From Desulfocorpusculum sp964414345 (GTDB lineage: Bacteria; Desulfobacterota; Desulfocorpusculales; Desulfocorpusculum): a DNA stretch of 64,000 nt. Where the stretch lies: the NCBI GenBank assembly GCA_964414345.1, contig CAYPWF010000001.1, forward strand, positions 62,001 to 126,000, given 5' to 3'. Below, in pieces: positions 18,090-26,689 of the stretch (positions within the stretch are counted from its first letter, which is position 1; the number at the start of each line of letters is the position of its first letter). The position numbers and the translations under genes are program-made. The notes beneath the pieces were generated by a model. The model searched no databases. It saw nothing but the letters and a program-made list of their open reading frames with translations, and was not told the origin of the DNA.

Positions 18090-18270
18090 AGCCCGCATTA
18101 TTCAGGATGAGTGTATAATGCGGGCTATCTTTTTGATACGTTAATAAGATACAGCTTGATTCCCGGTTCAGACTTGGCCCTGGTTTGAGTCCGGATATTA
18201 CAAAGCGTGGGCGGGGTTCGGGGGCTTGAGCCACCTAAGTTCCAGGCTTTGGAGACTGATCCGTCTTTAG
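18090..18270 (+). repeat. Dispersed palindromic repeat, copy A
   Basis: The palindrome at 18090-18126 has arms AGCCCGCATTATTCA and TGTATAATGCGGGCT around a 7-base loop, followed by TATCTTTTTGATA. About 145 bases of family sequence follow, including CTTGGCCCTGGTTTGAGTC and GGGGCTTGAGCCAC. It fills the gap between the convergent rpmB and CARDB genes, 18 bases after the rpmB stop. The stem plus T-rich run could end transcription of rpmB. Confidence 0.75.
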
Positions 18271-18274
18271 GCTT

Positions 18275-19366
18275 TCACCATCCCAAGAGGCCTTGTTTTT
18301 TTTCCATACGGTTGTTGGATCTGTCGGACTCCTGAATCTGCCCCTCGGGATCCAGGTGGATCACTACAGAGCGGTCCGAGGGGGTTCTTTTTACATTGAA
18401 CCGCACAGTCACTTCCTCTCCGGGCTTAAGCCGGGGAAGCACTGCCTCCATGTCCCTGCTTGTGTCTGGAAAGCTGAGCTTTACCTTGAGGTGTTCCGCT
18501 GTGAGGCCTCCTTGATTGCGCACATCAATGCTCATCCTACCCTCGTGGAACCTGACTTCCGAGATGCTCAAGTCGGATTTAATCACTTCGTGTTGCTCTA
18601 TGGGGAAATAGCGAACCCTGGCGCTTTGCACCCTGGCCAGTCGGAGAAGACCTCCGTTTAGGCTTTCCTTATTGTAACCAGCCAAAAGCAAAGGTTGTCC
18701 TGGTGGAACCCCACAAGCCGAGGCCAGGGATTCGTCCACGTATATCCCGTGGAAGACCCAATTGGCTTTACCTTCCTGCTTGAAGCTTCTCAAATATTCT
18801 GCCTTCCCGGCCGGCACCGAAAGGTCCAAGCCGGTCTTGGGTATCCTGTAGGTAATAGTGTATTCCACCAAAGAGGTGGTGGCCTCTATGGAAAGGGCAC
18901 ACCTGTCTATCCCGTGCTGTCTAAGTTTCTCGATTAGGGTTCCGTGTAAATCCTGGGTCTTCTCCAGGGACCACTCAAGCCCGCTTTTGGGATCCACTAC
19001 ACCCAGCTGGATCCAAGGGAAAACCCCCTCTTTGATGCTCTGCACGCGGTAAGGGTATTCAGGATTGGCCCACTGAAAAGTCGTCTCAGCCACGCTACCT
19101 GTGACCAATACCTCTCCCATGCGTTCGGGCCAGTTGGTGGTACCCAGACCTATGACCAGGAACCTCTCTGGATATATGTAAAGACGGCTAAGCAGATCCT
19201 GTTGGGAGATCCACTGCCAAAGATCTCCCCTTAGCAAGTCGGCCAAGGTGTTGAAAAAAAGGAGCCTATTGGGGCTTTGGGCCAAAGCCTTGGATTCTGC
19301 AAAGATCCACACGCAAATGAGCATTGCCAACGCAGAGCCCAAGATCCTGAATCTGATTCGCCCCAT
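18275..19366 (-). CDS. Secreted protein with C-terminal CARDB domain
   Basis: 363 residues. A clear N-terminal signal peptide (hydrophobic run at 9-27, then ESKALAQ) directs export. The middle part is not recognised. Residues from about 262 to 350 fit a CARDB (cell-adhesion-related) beta-sandwich: SDLSISEVRFHEGRMSIDVRN, LKPGEEVTVRFNVKR and the typical ending IHLDPEGQIQESDRSNNR. Such domains lie on exported or surface proteins and often bind partners or glycans. No cell-wall anchor is seen. It is a single gene converging on rpmB. Function unknown. Confidence 0.7.
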   Translation of the reverse strand: MGRIRFRILGSALAMLICVWIFAESKALAQSPNRLLFFNTLADLLRGDLWQWISQQDLLSRLYIYPERFLVIGLGTTNWPERMGEVLVTGSVAETTFQWANPEYPYRVQSIKEGVFPWIQLGVVDPKSGLEWSLEKTQDLHGTLIEKLRQHGIDRCALSIEATTSLVEYTITYRIPKTGLDLSVPAGKAEYLRSFKQEGKANWVFHGIYVDESLASACGVPPGQPLLLAGYNKESLNGGLLRLARVQSARVRYFPIEQHEVIKSDLSISEVRFHEGRMSIDVRNQGGLTAEHLKVKLSFPDTSRDMEAVLPRLKPGEEVTVRFNVKRTPSDRSVVIHLDPEGQIQESDRSNNRMEKKQGLLGW

Positions 19367-19442
19367 TTCACCCCCAGGATTCCATCTCTGTTGGGAACTA
19401 CCCCACTATAGTACATACGTCTCGCCTGCTCTGCTCAAACCC

Positions 19443-19733
19443 TCAAGTGCTCTTGTTGAATGTTTTCAGAGCCACCTTGTCATTTACAAACTGTATGTTG
19501 ATCAATGTCTTCTTATCTTTCCAGGTGGCCGAGATCCCGGAAAAAAGTCCCACCCCCACGCTCTTGGTCTCGGTGGGCTCCCCTAGGATCGACTTTACCT
19601 GTTCCATGCTCATTCCGTTTTGAACTTTGTCGAAATTCTCCTGGGTAAGCTTGGAACCGCAACCCAGAAGGGCCACAGAAAGGATCAAGGCAAGCCCAAG
19701 GATTCCTATGTTCTTTGCATGGAAATTCGGCAT
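19443..19733 (-). CDS. Small lipoprotein, BamE/SmpA-like (DUF3862 type)
   Basis: 96 residues. A lipoprotein signal ends at the lipobox LLGC (Cys25), so the mature protein is lipid-anchored. The rest, LTQENFDKVQNGMSMEQVKSIL followed by GEPTE, is the helix-turn-helix-beta start of the BamE/SmpA/OmlA and DUF3862 group, where the phrase GMSxxxVxxxLGxP recurs. Residues after that form a short beta-sheet. BamE itself assists outer-membrane protein assembly, but DUF3862-type members are of unknown role. It is not next to other bam genes. Confidence 0.75.
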   Translation of the reverse strand: MPNFHAKNIGILGLALILSVALLGCGSKLTQENFDKVQNGMSMEQVKSILGEPTETKSVGVGLFSGISATWKDKKTLINIQFVNDKVALKTFNKST

Positions 19734-20052
19734 CTCAATCCTCCCCTCTAAGAGTGAATCTGACCCCTCTCTTTCTAAGCAGATCCAAGGGGAATTTCGA
19801 TTCCGGATTCTCTCATATATCTTTTTGGGGGTCCAGGATTCAATGCAACAGGATTCTGGTCCCCTTGGCTTTTCTTGGCGGCTAATGCAGACTCAAAGAA
19901 TTAAAATGTCTTAGCCCCTCGGCCATGCAGGCTTCCCAAGCAAGGGCTGCAGTGGCTCTGGGGTGGCCATGGGTGCTAGACTTGTGGTGGTGAGCTGTTG
20001 GGGGAAGGCCGAAAGTCCTGACCCAGAGATCATGAGCCGGGGAGAATTCTTA

Positions 20053-20757
20053 ATGGATACACCCTCTGAAGTGTTGGTGGTGAGTGCACATCCAGACGAT
20101 GTGGATTTCGGATGTGCCGGAACAGTGGCCTTGTGGAGCTGGGCAGGGGCCAGAGTCAACTATCTGATCTGTACAGATGGAGAAAAAGGCGCAGAGGAGG
20201 CTTCCTACAGGCCTCAGGAAATAAGGGCAGTGCGAAGGCAGGAGCAGATGGCGGCAGCCCGCGTGGTGGGTGTCCAAGATGTGGTTTTCCTGGGCTTCCC
20301 AGATGGGGAGCTGGAGAACAGCCAGGGGCTTAGAAAAGAACTTGTAAGATGGATAAGAAAATTCAAGCCTGAGGTGGTCTTTTGCCAGGATCCTGCCAAC
20401 AGGGTTTTTGAAAACCCCTATGTGAGCCATAGGGATCACCGCATGGCAGCAGAGGCTGTCTTTGATGCGCTCTACCCTGCCTGCGGGAATCCCAACTTCT
20501 TCCCTGAACTCCTCAAAGAAGGCTTGGAGCCCCACAAGGTAAAAGAAGCCTTCTTTTTCGGGACCCACTCCCCCAATCACTGGGAGGACATATCAAGTGT
20601 GATGGAACTCAAAGTGAAGGCTGTCCTCTCACACAAAAGCCAACTTAAGGATCCATGTTCCACTGAGAAGTTCCTGCTGCAACGCTTCAGGGAAATAGGA
20701 GAACAGGTTGGGGTTATGTACGCGGAGCCTTTCCGCAGACTTATGCTTCCACTTTGA
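20053..20757 (+). CDS. PIG-L / LmbE-family N-deacetylase
   Basis: 234 residues. The zinc-site motif VVSAHPDDVDFGC (AHPDD) near the N-terminus, a later NPYVSHRDHRMAAEAV with the third zinc-ligand His, and TDGEKGAEE are typical of the PIG-L (LmbE, MshB, BshB) family, which removes acetyl groups from N-acetylglucosamine-containing molecules. Substrate is unknown; bacillithiol or mycothiol pathways are not suggested by neighbours. ATG at 20053 has GGGGAGA eight bases ahead; longer in-frame starts at 19963 and 20032 lack conserved sequence. Stand-alone gene. Confidence 0.85.
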   Translation: MDTPSEVLVVSAHPDDVDFGCAGTVALWSWAGARVNYLICTDGEKGAEEASYRPQEIRAVRRQEQMAAARVVGVQDVVFLGFPDGELENSQGLRKELVRWIRKFKPEVVFCQDPANRVFENPYVSHRDHRMAAEAVFDALYPACGNPNFFPELLKEGLEPHKVKEAFFFGTHSPNHWEDISSVMELKVKAVLSHKSQLKDPCSTEKFLLQRFREIGEQVGVMYAEPFRRLMLPL

Positions 20758-21095
20758 GTTAAGCTGGGAGGTTCCCCAGATTGACACTTTCGAGGCGGCA
20801 GGGCTATTATGCCACCAAGGATATTGATTCTGGACTATCCAAGACCGCCTGGACATGCAGAACAAACAGGGGGCTGGCTGGAGGCTTTGGAAAGGGTTTG
20901 TCTTGGGCTGCACCATGTTTAACCACCGTAATTCAAGACAAGTTGATGATGGGGGCTGTCTTTAATATGTTGGCGAGAACCGACCAATGCTGAAGGGCAG
21001 CTAAAGCCGAACGCCTAGGGCCGAAGTTGCAAGGGTCTTAAGCGCTCACCCCTGTGACCAACTACCAAGACTCGGCGTAGGATAATGTTGGCTTG
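20758..21095 (+). other. Intergenic region upstream of cysS, nothing recognised
   Basis: 338 bases. I looked for a T-box (no AGGGTGGNACCGCG-like motif), a SAM or other riboswitch and a tRNA and found none. There is a weak hairpin after the deacetylase gene (CTGGG...CCCAG) without a T run. Confidence 0.4.
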
Positions 21096-22592
21096 ATGGC
21101 ACTTCACATTTACAACTCTCTTAGCCACAGCAAAGAGCTTTTCGAACCCGTGGAGCCGGGTCATGTACGCATGTACGTATGCGGGGTGACCGTGTACGAC
21201 GAGTGCCACGTGGGGCACGCCCGCTCGGCAATAGTCTTCGACGTGATTTACAGATATCTTAGGCACATGGGTTTGAAGGTAACATATGTGAGGAATTTCA
21301 CTGATATAGACGACAAGATCTTAGACAGAGCCCGCAGGGACGGGCTTGCTTGGGATGAGATCTCCAAGAAGTATATTGCCGCCTTTCGGCGGGACATGGA
21401 GTCCCTGGGAGTCCAGCCTCCCACTTTGGAGCCCCTTGCCACAGAGCACATACCCGAAATGATCGAGATGATAAGGGCCCTTGAGGAAAAGGGGGTCGCT
21501 TACGCTGTTGATGGGAGTGTTTATTTCTCGGTTTCCAGCTTCCCGGGGTACGGGAAACTTTCCCGTAGGGATAGGGACCAGATGATGGCAGGGGCCCGGG
21601 TGGAGCCGGATGAGAGAAAGAGGGACCCATTGGATTTCGCCCTATGGAAAAGAAGCCGGCCCGGAGAGCCGGCCTGGGAAAGCCCCTGGGGGCCGGGCAG
21701 GCCGGGTTGGCATATAGAGTGCTCTTGCATGAGCCGGAAGTATTTGGGACAACCCCTGGACATTCATGGAGGTGGTCTGGATCTGGTTTTTCCCCATCAC
21801 GAAAATGAAATAGCCCAGTCCGAGGCTTTAACCGGGAAGCCTTTGGCCAACTTCTGGATTCATAACGGGCCCCTGACCAGGGAAAAAGTTAAGATGTCTA
21901 AATCCTTGGGAAACATCCTGAGCATTCGGGAGGCCCTGGAACGTTACCATCCAGAGGAGCTCAGGCTTTTCTTTCTCATGACTCATTACCGGAAACCCCT
22001 TGATTTCACCGATTCTGGCATGGCAGAAGCCCAGACCGCTTTGGATCGTCTTTACAGGACTTTGGAGCGGATTGAAAAGCTGGGGGGTGTCCAAGAGACA
22101 AAGGAGCGCTTGGCTGATCAAGAAGCCCCTGCGGTTGACGTGGAGCTGCCTTCTCCCCTGAAGTTTTTCAGGGAAAGGTTTCAGGAGGCCATGGAAGACG
22201 ATTTCAACACCCCCAGAGCTTTGGCAGGGCTCTTTGAACTTAACAGAAGCCTGAACCAATGGCTGGATGACCCATCCTTCCAAAACGGACCAAGGGTTGC
22301 AGGCTTGCTTTGTGCTGCTAGAGCCTGCTATCAGCTGGCCAGTGACTGCCTGGGAATTCTCTGTTCCAGCCCGGCGGAGTTCCAGGCCCAAAAAGAGGAT
22401 CTTCTGCTTGGTCGCCTGGGTCTAAGTAGAGACCGGATAGAATCGCTTTTGCACAAGAGATTCCAGGCGCGAATGGAGCGGAATTTTGCCGAGGCAGATA
22501 GAATCCGGGAGGAGCTTGCGCAGAGGGGGATTCAGCTCTTGGATTCTCCTCAGGGTACGACTTGGAAGATAAAGCCCGGAGCTTTTTGCTGA
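21096..22592 (+). CDS. cysS: Cysteinyl-tRNA synthetase
   Basis: 498 residues. All catalytic signatures are intact: CGVTVYD (zinc Cys29), the HIGH motif as HVGH at 38-41, FTDIDDKIL, GWHIECS (Cys209), FPHHENE (His234, Glu238) and KMSKS at 266-270, followed by the helical C-terminal anticodon region ending EADRIREELAQRG. It charges tRNA-Cys with cysteine in the cytosol. The start is ATG at 21096, directly after an in-frame TTG; no strong ribosome-binding site is seen. It is the functional counterpart of the degenerate domain in the fusion at 5380-7683. The next gene begins 20 bases downstream. Confidence 0.96.
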   Translation: MALHIYNSLSHSKELFEPVEPGHVRMYVCGVTVYDECHVGHARSAIVFDVIYRYLRHMGLKVTYVRNFTDIDDKILDRARRDGLAWDEISKKYIAAFRRDMESLGVQPPTLEPLATEHIPEMIEMIRALEEKGVAYAVDGSVYFSVSSFPGYGKLSRRDRDQMMAGARVEPDERKRDPLDFALWKRSRPGEPAWESPWGPGRPGWHIECSCMSRKYLGQPLDIHGGGLDLVFPHHENEIAQSEALTGKPLANFWIHNGPLTREKVKMSKSLGNILSIREALERYHPEELRLFFLMTHYRKPLDFTDSGMAEAQTALDRLYRTLERIEKLGGVQETKERLADQEAPAVDVELPSPLKFFRERFQEAMEDDFNTPRALAGLFELNRSLNQWLDDPSFQNGPRVAGLLCAARACYQLASDCLGILCSSPAEFQAQKEDLLLGRLGLSRDRIESLLHKRFQARMERNFAEADRIREELAQRGIQLLDSPQGTTWKIKPGAFC

Positions 22593-22612
22593 GCCGAATC
22601 AGAACTGCAATC

Positions 22613-24094
22613 ATGAGAATTCCTGACATCTTGGGGCTCTTGATGAGCGTTATGATGTTGGCGGCTCAAGCCGCAGGGGAGGTGCGGGCAATGCAACCAG
22701 TCCGGGAGCCTGCGGTGGCAGGTCAGTTTTATCCTGATCAAGCTGAGTTGCTCAAGAGAAACATCCTGAGTTTCCTGGAAGCAGCCCCATCTGGCTCGGG
22801 CAAGACCCCTCCCATGGCCATCCTGGCCCCCCATGCCGGGTATATGTATTCCGGGGCTGTAGCCGGCTGGAGCTATGCCCAGGTCAGAGGGCAAAGCCTG
22901 GACACAGTGGTGGTCTTGTCTCCAAGCCACAGGGTGAGGTTTCCAGGCGTGTCGGTTTGGCCGAGGGGAAGTTATCGAACCCCATTGGGTGCGGTAAGTG
23001 TGGATGAAGAAAGATGCACTCTTCTCATGAAAACCAGTTCCATGATCCGGGACCTGCCGGAAGCACATGGCCGAGAGCATGCCTTGGAGGTGCAGATTCC
23101 CTTTTTGCAGGAGAGTCTCCCAGAAGGTTGGAAGCTGATTCCATTGGTCATGGGGAGCCAGGATCTGGACACTGCCCGGGAATTGGCCGGGGCCTTGGAG
23201 AAGGTCTTGGCCGGAGCCAGGTTCCTGGTGGTAGCCTCCTCCGATCTGTCCCATTTCCATCCTGCCGAGGCTGCAGAAAAAATGGATCAAAGGGTTTTGC
23301 AATACCTGGAAAAGGTGGATCCTGAGGGCCTCTGGGAGGAAATTTCGGGAGGCAGGCTGGAGGCCTGTGGAATAGGGCCCATTTTGACCGCCCTTTGCAT
23401 GGTGAGAAGCGCCGGGGTGAGTCGTGGGGAAGTGCTTGGCTACTCTCATTCCGGGCATGTTTCTGGAGATCGTTCCAGGGTCGTGGGTTACGGGGCTGTG
23501 TGTTGGAGGAGGGAAATGGAGCAACACAAGGAGCAATCCCCCAAGGTGGGAGTGGATCTGGGACTCAACCCAGAGGAAAAGAGACTCCTCAAGGAAATAG
23601 CCCGGCAAAGCATAGCCTCGGCTCTCAAGGGGAAACCAGCCCCTGAAGCACTGGATGTTCCTCCCAAGTTGAAGGAGCATAGGGGAGCTTTCGTGACTCT
23701 GGAGAAAAACAAGAGGTTGAGGGGCTGTATAGGGTTCATTCAAGCCTCCAAACCTCTTCATGTGACAGTGCGAGAGATGGCTAGGGCGGCTGCATTTGAA
23801 GATCCTCGCTTCCCTCCCCTGAGCCAGGAAGAGTGGCCCAAGGTGGACATTGAGATATCGGTTCTAACCCCCATGCAGCGGGTTACGGACATCTCCCAGT
23901 TGAAAGTAGGCCTCCACGGCCTTTACATGGTGCGAGGAGCCAGAAGAGGGCTCCTTTTGCCCCAGGTGGCAACTGAGAACGGCTGGGACCTGGAAACCTT
24001 CTTGTCCCAGACCTGTATAAAAGCTGGCTTGCCCCCGGATGCCTGGAAAGATCCTCAGACGGAAATCTACGCTTTTTCGGCCGATGTATTCTGA
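22613..24094 (+). CDS. Exported Memo-AMMECR1 fusion (AmmeMemoRadiSam proteins B and A)
   Basis: 493 residues. A signal-peptide-like N-terminus (ILGLLMSVMMLAAQAAG) precedes the Memo domain: REPAVAGQFYPDQ, ILAPHAGYMYSGAVAG, VVLSPSHRVRFPG, EHALEVQIPFLQ and SSDLSHFHP, holding the conserved His/Cys/Asp residues. From about residue 325 follows an AMMECR1 domain with HRGAFVTLEKN, LRGCIGF and FEDPRFPPL. The usual third partner, a radical SAM protein, is not encoded nearby. An internal ATG at 22691 (start of MQPVREPAV) has a strong GGGGAGGTG ahead and would give a cytosolic form, so export is not certain. The downstream DUF362 gene overlaps it by 11 bases. Function of the system is unknown. Confidence 0.85.
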   Translation: MRIPDILGLLMSVMMLAAQAAGEVRAMQPVREPAVAGQFYPDQAELLKRNILSFLEAAPSGSGKTPPMAILAPHAGYMYSGAVAGWSYAQVRGQSLDTVVVLSPSHRVRFPGVSVWPRGSYRTPLGAVSVDEERCTLLMKTSSMIRDLPEAHGREHALEVQIPFLQESLPEGWKLIPLVMGSQDLDTARELAGALEKVLAGARFLVVASSDLSHFHPAEAAEKMDQRVLQYLEKVDPEGLWEEISGGRLEACGIGPILTALCMVRSAGVSRGEVLGYSHSGHVSGDRSRVVGYGAVCWRREMEQHKEQSPKVGVDLGLNPEEKRLLKEIARQSIASALKGKPAPEALDVPPKLKEHRGAFVTLEKNKRLRGCIGFIQASKPLHVTVREMARAAAFEDPRFPPLSQEEWPKVDIEISVLTPMQRVTDISQLKVGLHGLYMVRGARRGLLLPQVATENGWDLETFLSQTCIKAGLPPDAWKDPQTEIYAFSADVF

Positions 24095-25094
24095 GACCCG
24101 CCAAACCCTAACCAGGAGGCTCTTTATGAGACTCCTTGGGGTCTGGAGCGGACTCGGCATATTGGCTGCTGGGAAGCCTTCCTGGGCAGGGCAGCCTCCC
24201 CCACCCAGCATCAGGGGCAAGGTGTGCCTTGTGCGGGAGCCTGGGCTGACTGCAAGAGAAAAGCCAGCAAAGCCGCTCCTTATCCGATCCTGGGTGAGAA
24301 GAAGCCTGCAAGAGCTTACAGGGCAGCGGGAGGGAAATGTTTGGAAACTCTTTTTCAGCCCTCAGGACCGCATAGCCATCAAAGTTAACGGGGTTGGAGG
24401 CCCTGCAATAGCTACACGCCCCGACTTGGCGATGGCCTTGGCCGAGGAGCTGATGGATGCCGGGGTGCCAGGCCATCATATCCTTGTCTTTGACCGCACA
24501 AGCCGTGAGCTGAGCTTGGCGGGCTACCAGCTCAAAGAAGAGGGAGAGGGACCCCTTTGTTTTGGAACGGACCGATCGGGATACGAGCCGCTGCCCAAGG
24601 TGCACGGCACCATAGGATCCTGTTTTAGCCGGCTGTTGACCCATTGGGCCACAGCCCTCATCAATGTGCCGGTCCTCAAAGACCACGACTTGGCAGGGGT
24701 TAGCCTTTCCATGAAAAACCTCTTCGGAGTCATCCATAACCCCAACAAGTACCATGACCAGGCATGTGCACCTTATCTGGTGGATCTCTTGGAGCATCCT
24801 GAGGTGCGAACAAAACTGAGGTTGATAATTTGCGATGCCACCAGGGCTCAATGTCACGGTGGGCCAGCCTATTCCGCCCGTTGGGTGTGGCCCTTTGGCG
24901 GGCTCCTTGTGTCTTCTGACCCGGTGGCTCTAGACAGGATAGGCGAATCCATAATTTCGGCCAGACGGAGGGAGTTGGGGCTGCCTTCTCTTGAGGAAGA
25001 AAACAGGCCCCCAAGCCACATTTCCATGGCCGGGCAAAGGGGACTGGGAGAGGATCGGATGGGAGCCATAGAACTTATAGAACTGGGGGGTTAA
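24084..25094 (+). CDS. DUF362-domain protein with Tat-like signal
   Basis: 336 residues. The N-terminus TLTRRLFMRLLGVWSGLG followed by a small-residue stretch and PSWAG looks like a twin-arginine signal peptide, so a folded protein is probably exported. The body has DUF362 features: IAIKVNGVGG, TRPDLAMALAEELMDAG, INVPVLKDHDLAGVSLSMKNLFGVI and a C-terminal SSDPVALDRIGESII. No ferredoxin-like Cys cluster is seen, unlike many DUF362 proteins. The start overlaps the end of the Memo-AMMECR1 gene, so the two are translated together and both seem exported. Role unknown. Confidence 0.8.
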   Translation: MYSETRQTLTRRLFMRLLGVWSGLGILAAGKPSWAGQPPPPSIRGKVCLVREPGLTAREKPAKPLLIRSWVRRSLQELTGQREGNVWKLFFSPQDRIAIKVNGVGGPAIATRPDLAMALAEELMDAGVPGHHILVFDRTSRELSLAGYQLKEEGEGPLCFGTDRSGYEPLPKVHGTIGSCFSRLLTHWATALINVPVLKDHDLAGVSLSMKNLFGVIHNPNKYHDQACAPYLVDLLEHPEVRTKLRLIICDATRAQCHGGPAYSARWVWPFGGLLVSSDPVALDRIGESIISARRRELGLPSLEEENRPPSHISMAGQRGLGEDRMGAIELIELGG

Positions 25095-25169
25095 GGCCGC
25101 ATTCGGTCAATGGCGGATCTGGTTATGCCAGGGGGCTTTTCAGAAAGCTCCAAGCAGGGGGTGAGATTC

Positions 25170-25388
25170 ATGGGAATGGACAGAACGGTCCTTGCTGAAA
25201 TGCAAAAGAAGCTCCAAAGGGAATTGGCTGAAAGGGAAAGGAAGACTCTGGAATACTGGCGTGCGGAGATGGAGAAAGTCTACAAGAGGCGTCATGAGAA
25301 CATGGCCTCACTGCAATTGGAGCTTAAGAACCTAATGGATAGGATGGACAACAGGATGCGGATTCTACGCAAAGAGGCCGAAATTTGA
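25170..25388 (+). CDS. Small charged coiled-coil protein
   Basis: 72 residues, almost entirely helical: heptads from MDRTVLAEMQKKLQREL to LKNLMDRMDNRMRILRK, rich in Arg, Lys and Glu. I do not recognise a family. ATG at 25170 has AGGGGGTGAG seven bases ahead; upstream in-frame ATGs at 25110 and 25125 lack such a signal. It lies 75 bases after the DUF362 gene and 72 bases before another small unknown gene, so a short operon is likely. It may be a scaffolding or DNA-associated protein, which is a guess. Confidence 0.5.
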   Translation: MGMDRTVLAEMQKKLQRELAERERKTLEYWRAEMEKVYKRRHENMASLQLELKNLMDRMDNRMRILRKEAEI

Positions 25389-25460
25389 GGAGCATTCTAA
25401 GAACAGCCCATGGCGCTGCATCCAGGAGTTGAAGGCTTAAAAGAGCAGGGAGAGAGTGCG

Positions 25461-25778
25461 ATGAAAATCAAGGTATACGAAGACCAGATGACCAAGGCCA
25501 TCAAACGGCTGGTGGGGATAGAGGTGATCATAGACACGGTGGAGGAAGCCAGGAAGGGACTGGCCTTGATCCTGGAGCGTACCGAGACTGCCAAACGGCA
25601 GGATTACAAAGGCCTCAAGGATATCAAGATAACCCAGAAGGTGGAGCACCCCACAACCGCGGTGGAGCACAAGCTGACCTATATCTTGGAGTTCATCCTG
25701 GAGGACGACTCCTATCTTCCCATGGAGATCGCGCTGATCCAGGAACTACAGAGAATTTTCCAGCAGCAAAGCCTCTGA
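25461..25778 (+). CDS. Small unknown protein (about 105 residues)
   Basis: MKIKVYEDQMTKAIKRLVGIE opens a mixed alpha/beta protein of 105 residues; the middle is KDIKITQKVEHPTTAVEHKL and the C-terminus is a long amphipathic helix. No family is recognised. ATG at 25461 has GGGAGAG eight bases ahead, better than the in-frame ATG at 25410. It follows the coiled-coil gene and is followed by a hairpin and by copy B of the dispersed repeat, which probably end the transcript. Confidence 0.5.
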   Translation: MKIKVYEDQMTKAIKRLVGIEVIIDTVEEARKGLALILERTETAKRQDYKGLKDIKITQKVEHPTTAVEHKLTYILEFILEDDSYLPMEIALIQELQRIFQQQSL

Positions 25779-25810
25779 GGGGAAGGCTCAGAAGCAAAAA
25801 CAAACCCCCC

Positions 25811-25830
25811 AAAAGGGCTTCTACCCTTTT
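25811..25830 (+). terminator. Possible terminator hairpin before repeat copy B
   Basis: AAAAGGG and CCCTTTT form a perfect 7-bp stem with a 6-base loop. On the plus strand the stem itself ends in TTTT; no further T run. It precedes the palindrome of copy B by one base. Confidence 0.35.
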
Positions 25831-26031
25831 AGCCCGCGTTATTCACAATCAGTGGATAATCCTGGCTATCTAAATGACATATTTGGACAAATCGCTCCAT
25901 ACCCAAGAACATCCTGATTTTCGGTTTGGGATTCGGTTTTGCCCTGGGTCGGGGTAGAGCAAAACTTGAGCAGGGGCTTGGGAGGGGGGAGCTTAGCCCC
26001 TAAAGTTAGAGGCTTTGAAGAATATTTTGTC
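25831..26031 (+). repeat. Dispersed palindromic repeat, copy B
   Basis: Palindrome 25831-25867 (AGCCCGCGTTATTCA and GTGGATAATCCTGGCT), then TATCTAAATGACATATTTGG and about 150 bases of family sequence ending in TTAGAGGCTTTGAAGAAT. It lies between the convergent unknown gene (ends 25778) and iorB (ends 26064), with its palindrome on the side of the plus-strand gene. Confidence 0.75.
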
Positions 26032-26063
26032 CAGAGCTATTTGAGGCTTGAGAGCCCTTGAGC

Positions 26064-26687
26064 TCAGTTTTCTTGATATTCCCTTACCGCTAGTTTCCCT
26101 TTTTGAAATGCCGCCAGGTTTTCCTCCATACGGTGGGCGGACATGAGTCTTTGGGCCACTGAGCGAAAAGCCTCCTGGTCCATAGGCAGGAGATCCAAGG
26201 CCGACAAAGCACCCAGCATGACTATGTTGGAATACAGCGGGTCTCCCATTTCCAGGGCTATTTCAGTGGCATTCAAAATCCAAACCCTGGAGCTCAGCTT
26301 CTTGAGCTTCTTCAGGACGTCCTGCAACTGTGGGTAGCGGCTCTCGCCTGCTATGACATCAATGGGATGAATTGGGCGAAGGTTCACCAGGGCCATTGTA
26401 CCGGGGTTTCCATAGGGGGCCAGGACCCTTAAGACCTCGGTGGGCTCCAAGCCTATCACAAGGTCTGCCTGTCCTTCTGGAATCAGAGGGGAGAACTGAT
26501 CCCTTGTGGAGACCCTCAAGTGGCTCATCACAGAACCGCCTCTTTGGGATGCCCCGTAGGTCTCCCCTATGGTCACCAGATATCCCTTGTCCACCAACAT
26601 TTGGCCCAGGATTTGGGAGGCCAGGACATTGCCCTGACCACCCACACCTGTGATCACCAGGTTCCAAGGATCCTTCTCCAGAAGCAT
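26064..26687 (-). CDS. iorB: Indolepyruvate oxidoreductase beta subunit
   Basis: 207 residues, the usual size of IorB. It shows the 2-oxoacid oxidoreductase gamma-type fold: NLVITGVGGQGNVLASQILG, ETYGASQRGGSVMSHLRVS, ADLVIGLEPTEVLR and GDPLYSNIVMLGAL. With IorA it oxidises aryl pyruvates to aryl-acetyl-CoA, passing electrons to ferredoxin. The ATG at 26687 is three bases after the iorA stop, with GGAGG about 13 bases ahead; an in-frame start at 26756 would overlap iorA. Last gene of the FrhB-like/iorA/iorB set. Confidence 0.92.
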   Translation of the reverse strand: MLLEKDPWNLVITGVGGQGNVLASQILGQMLVDKGYLVTIGETYGASQRGGSVMSHLRVSTRDQFSPLIPEGQADLVIGLEPTEVLRVLAPYGNPGTMALVNLRPIHPIDVIAGESRYPQLQDVLKKLKKLSSRVWILNATEIALEMGDPLYSNIVMLGALSALDLLPMDQEAFRSVAQRLMSAHRMEENLAAFQKGKLAVREYQEN

Positions 26688-26689
26688 TC

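Noticed and set aside
20758..21095. T-box or riboswitch ahead of cysS
   Set aside because: No T-box consensus, specifier stem or riboswitch core could be recognised by eye.
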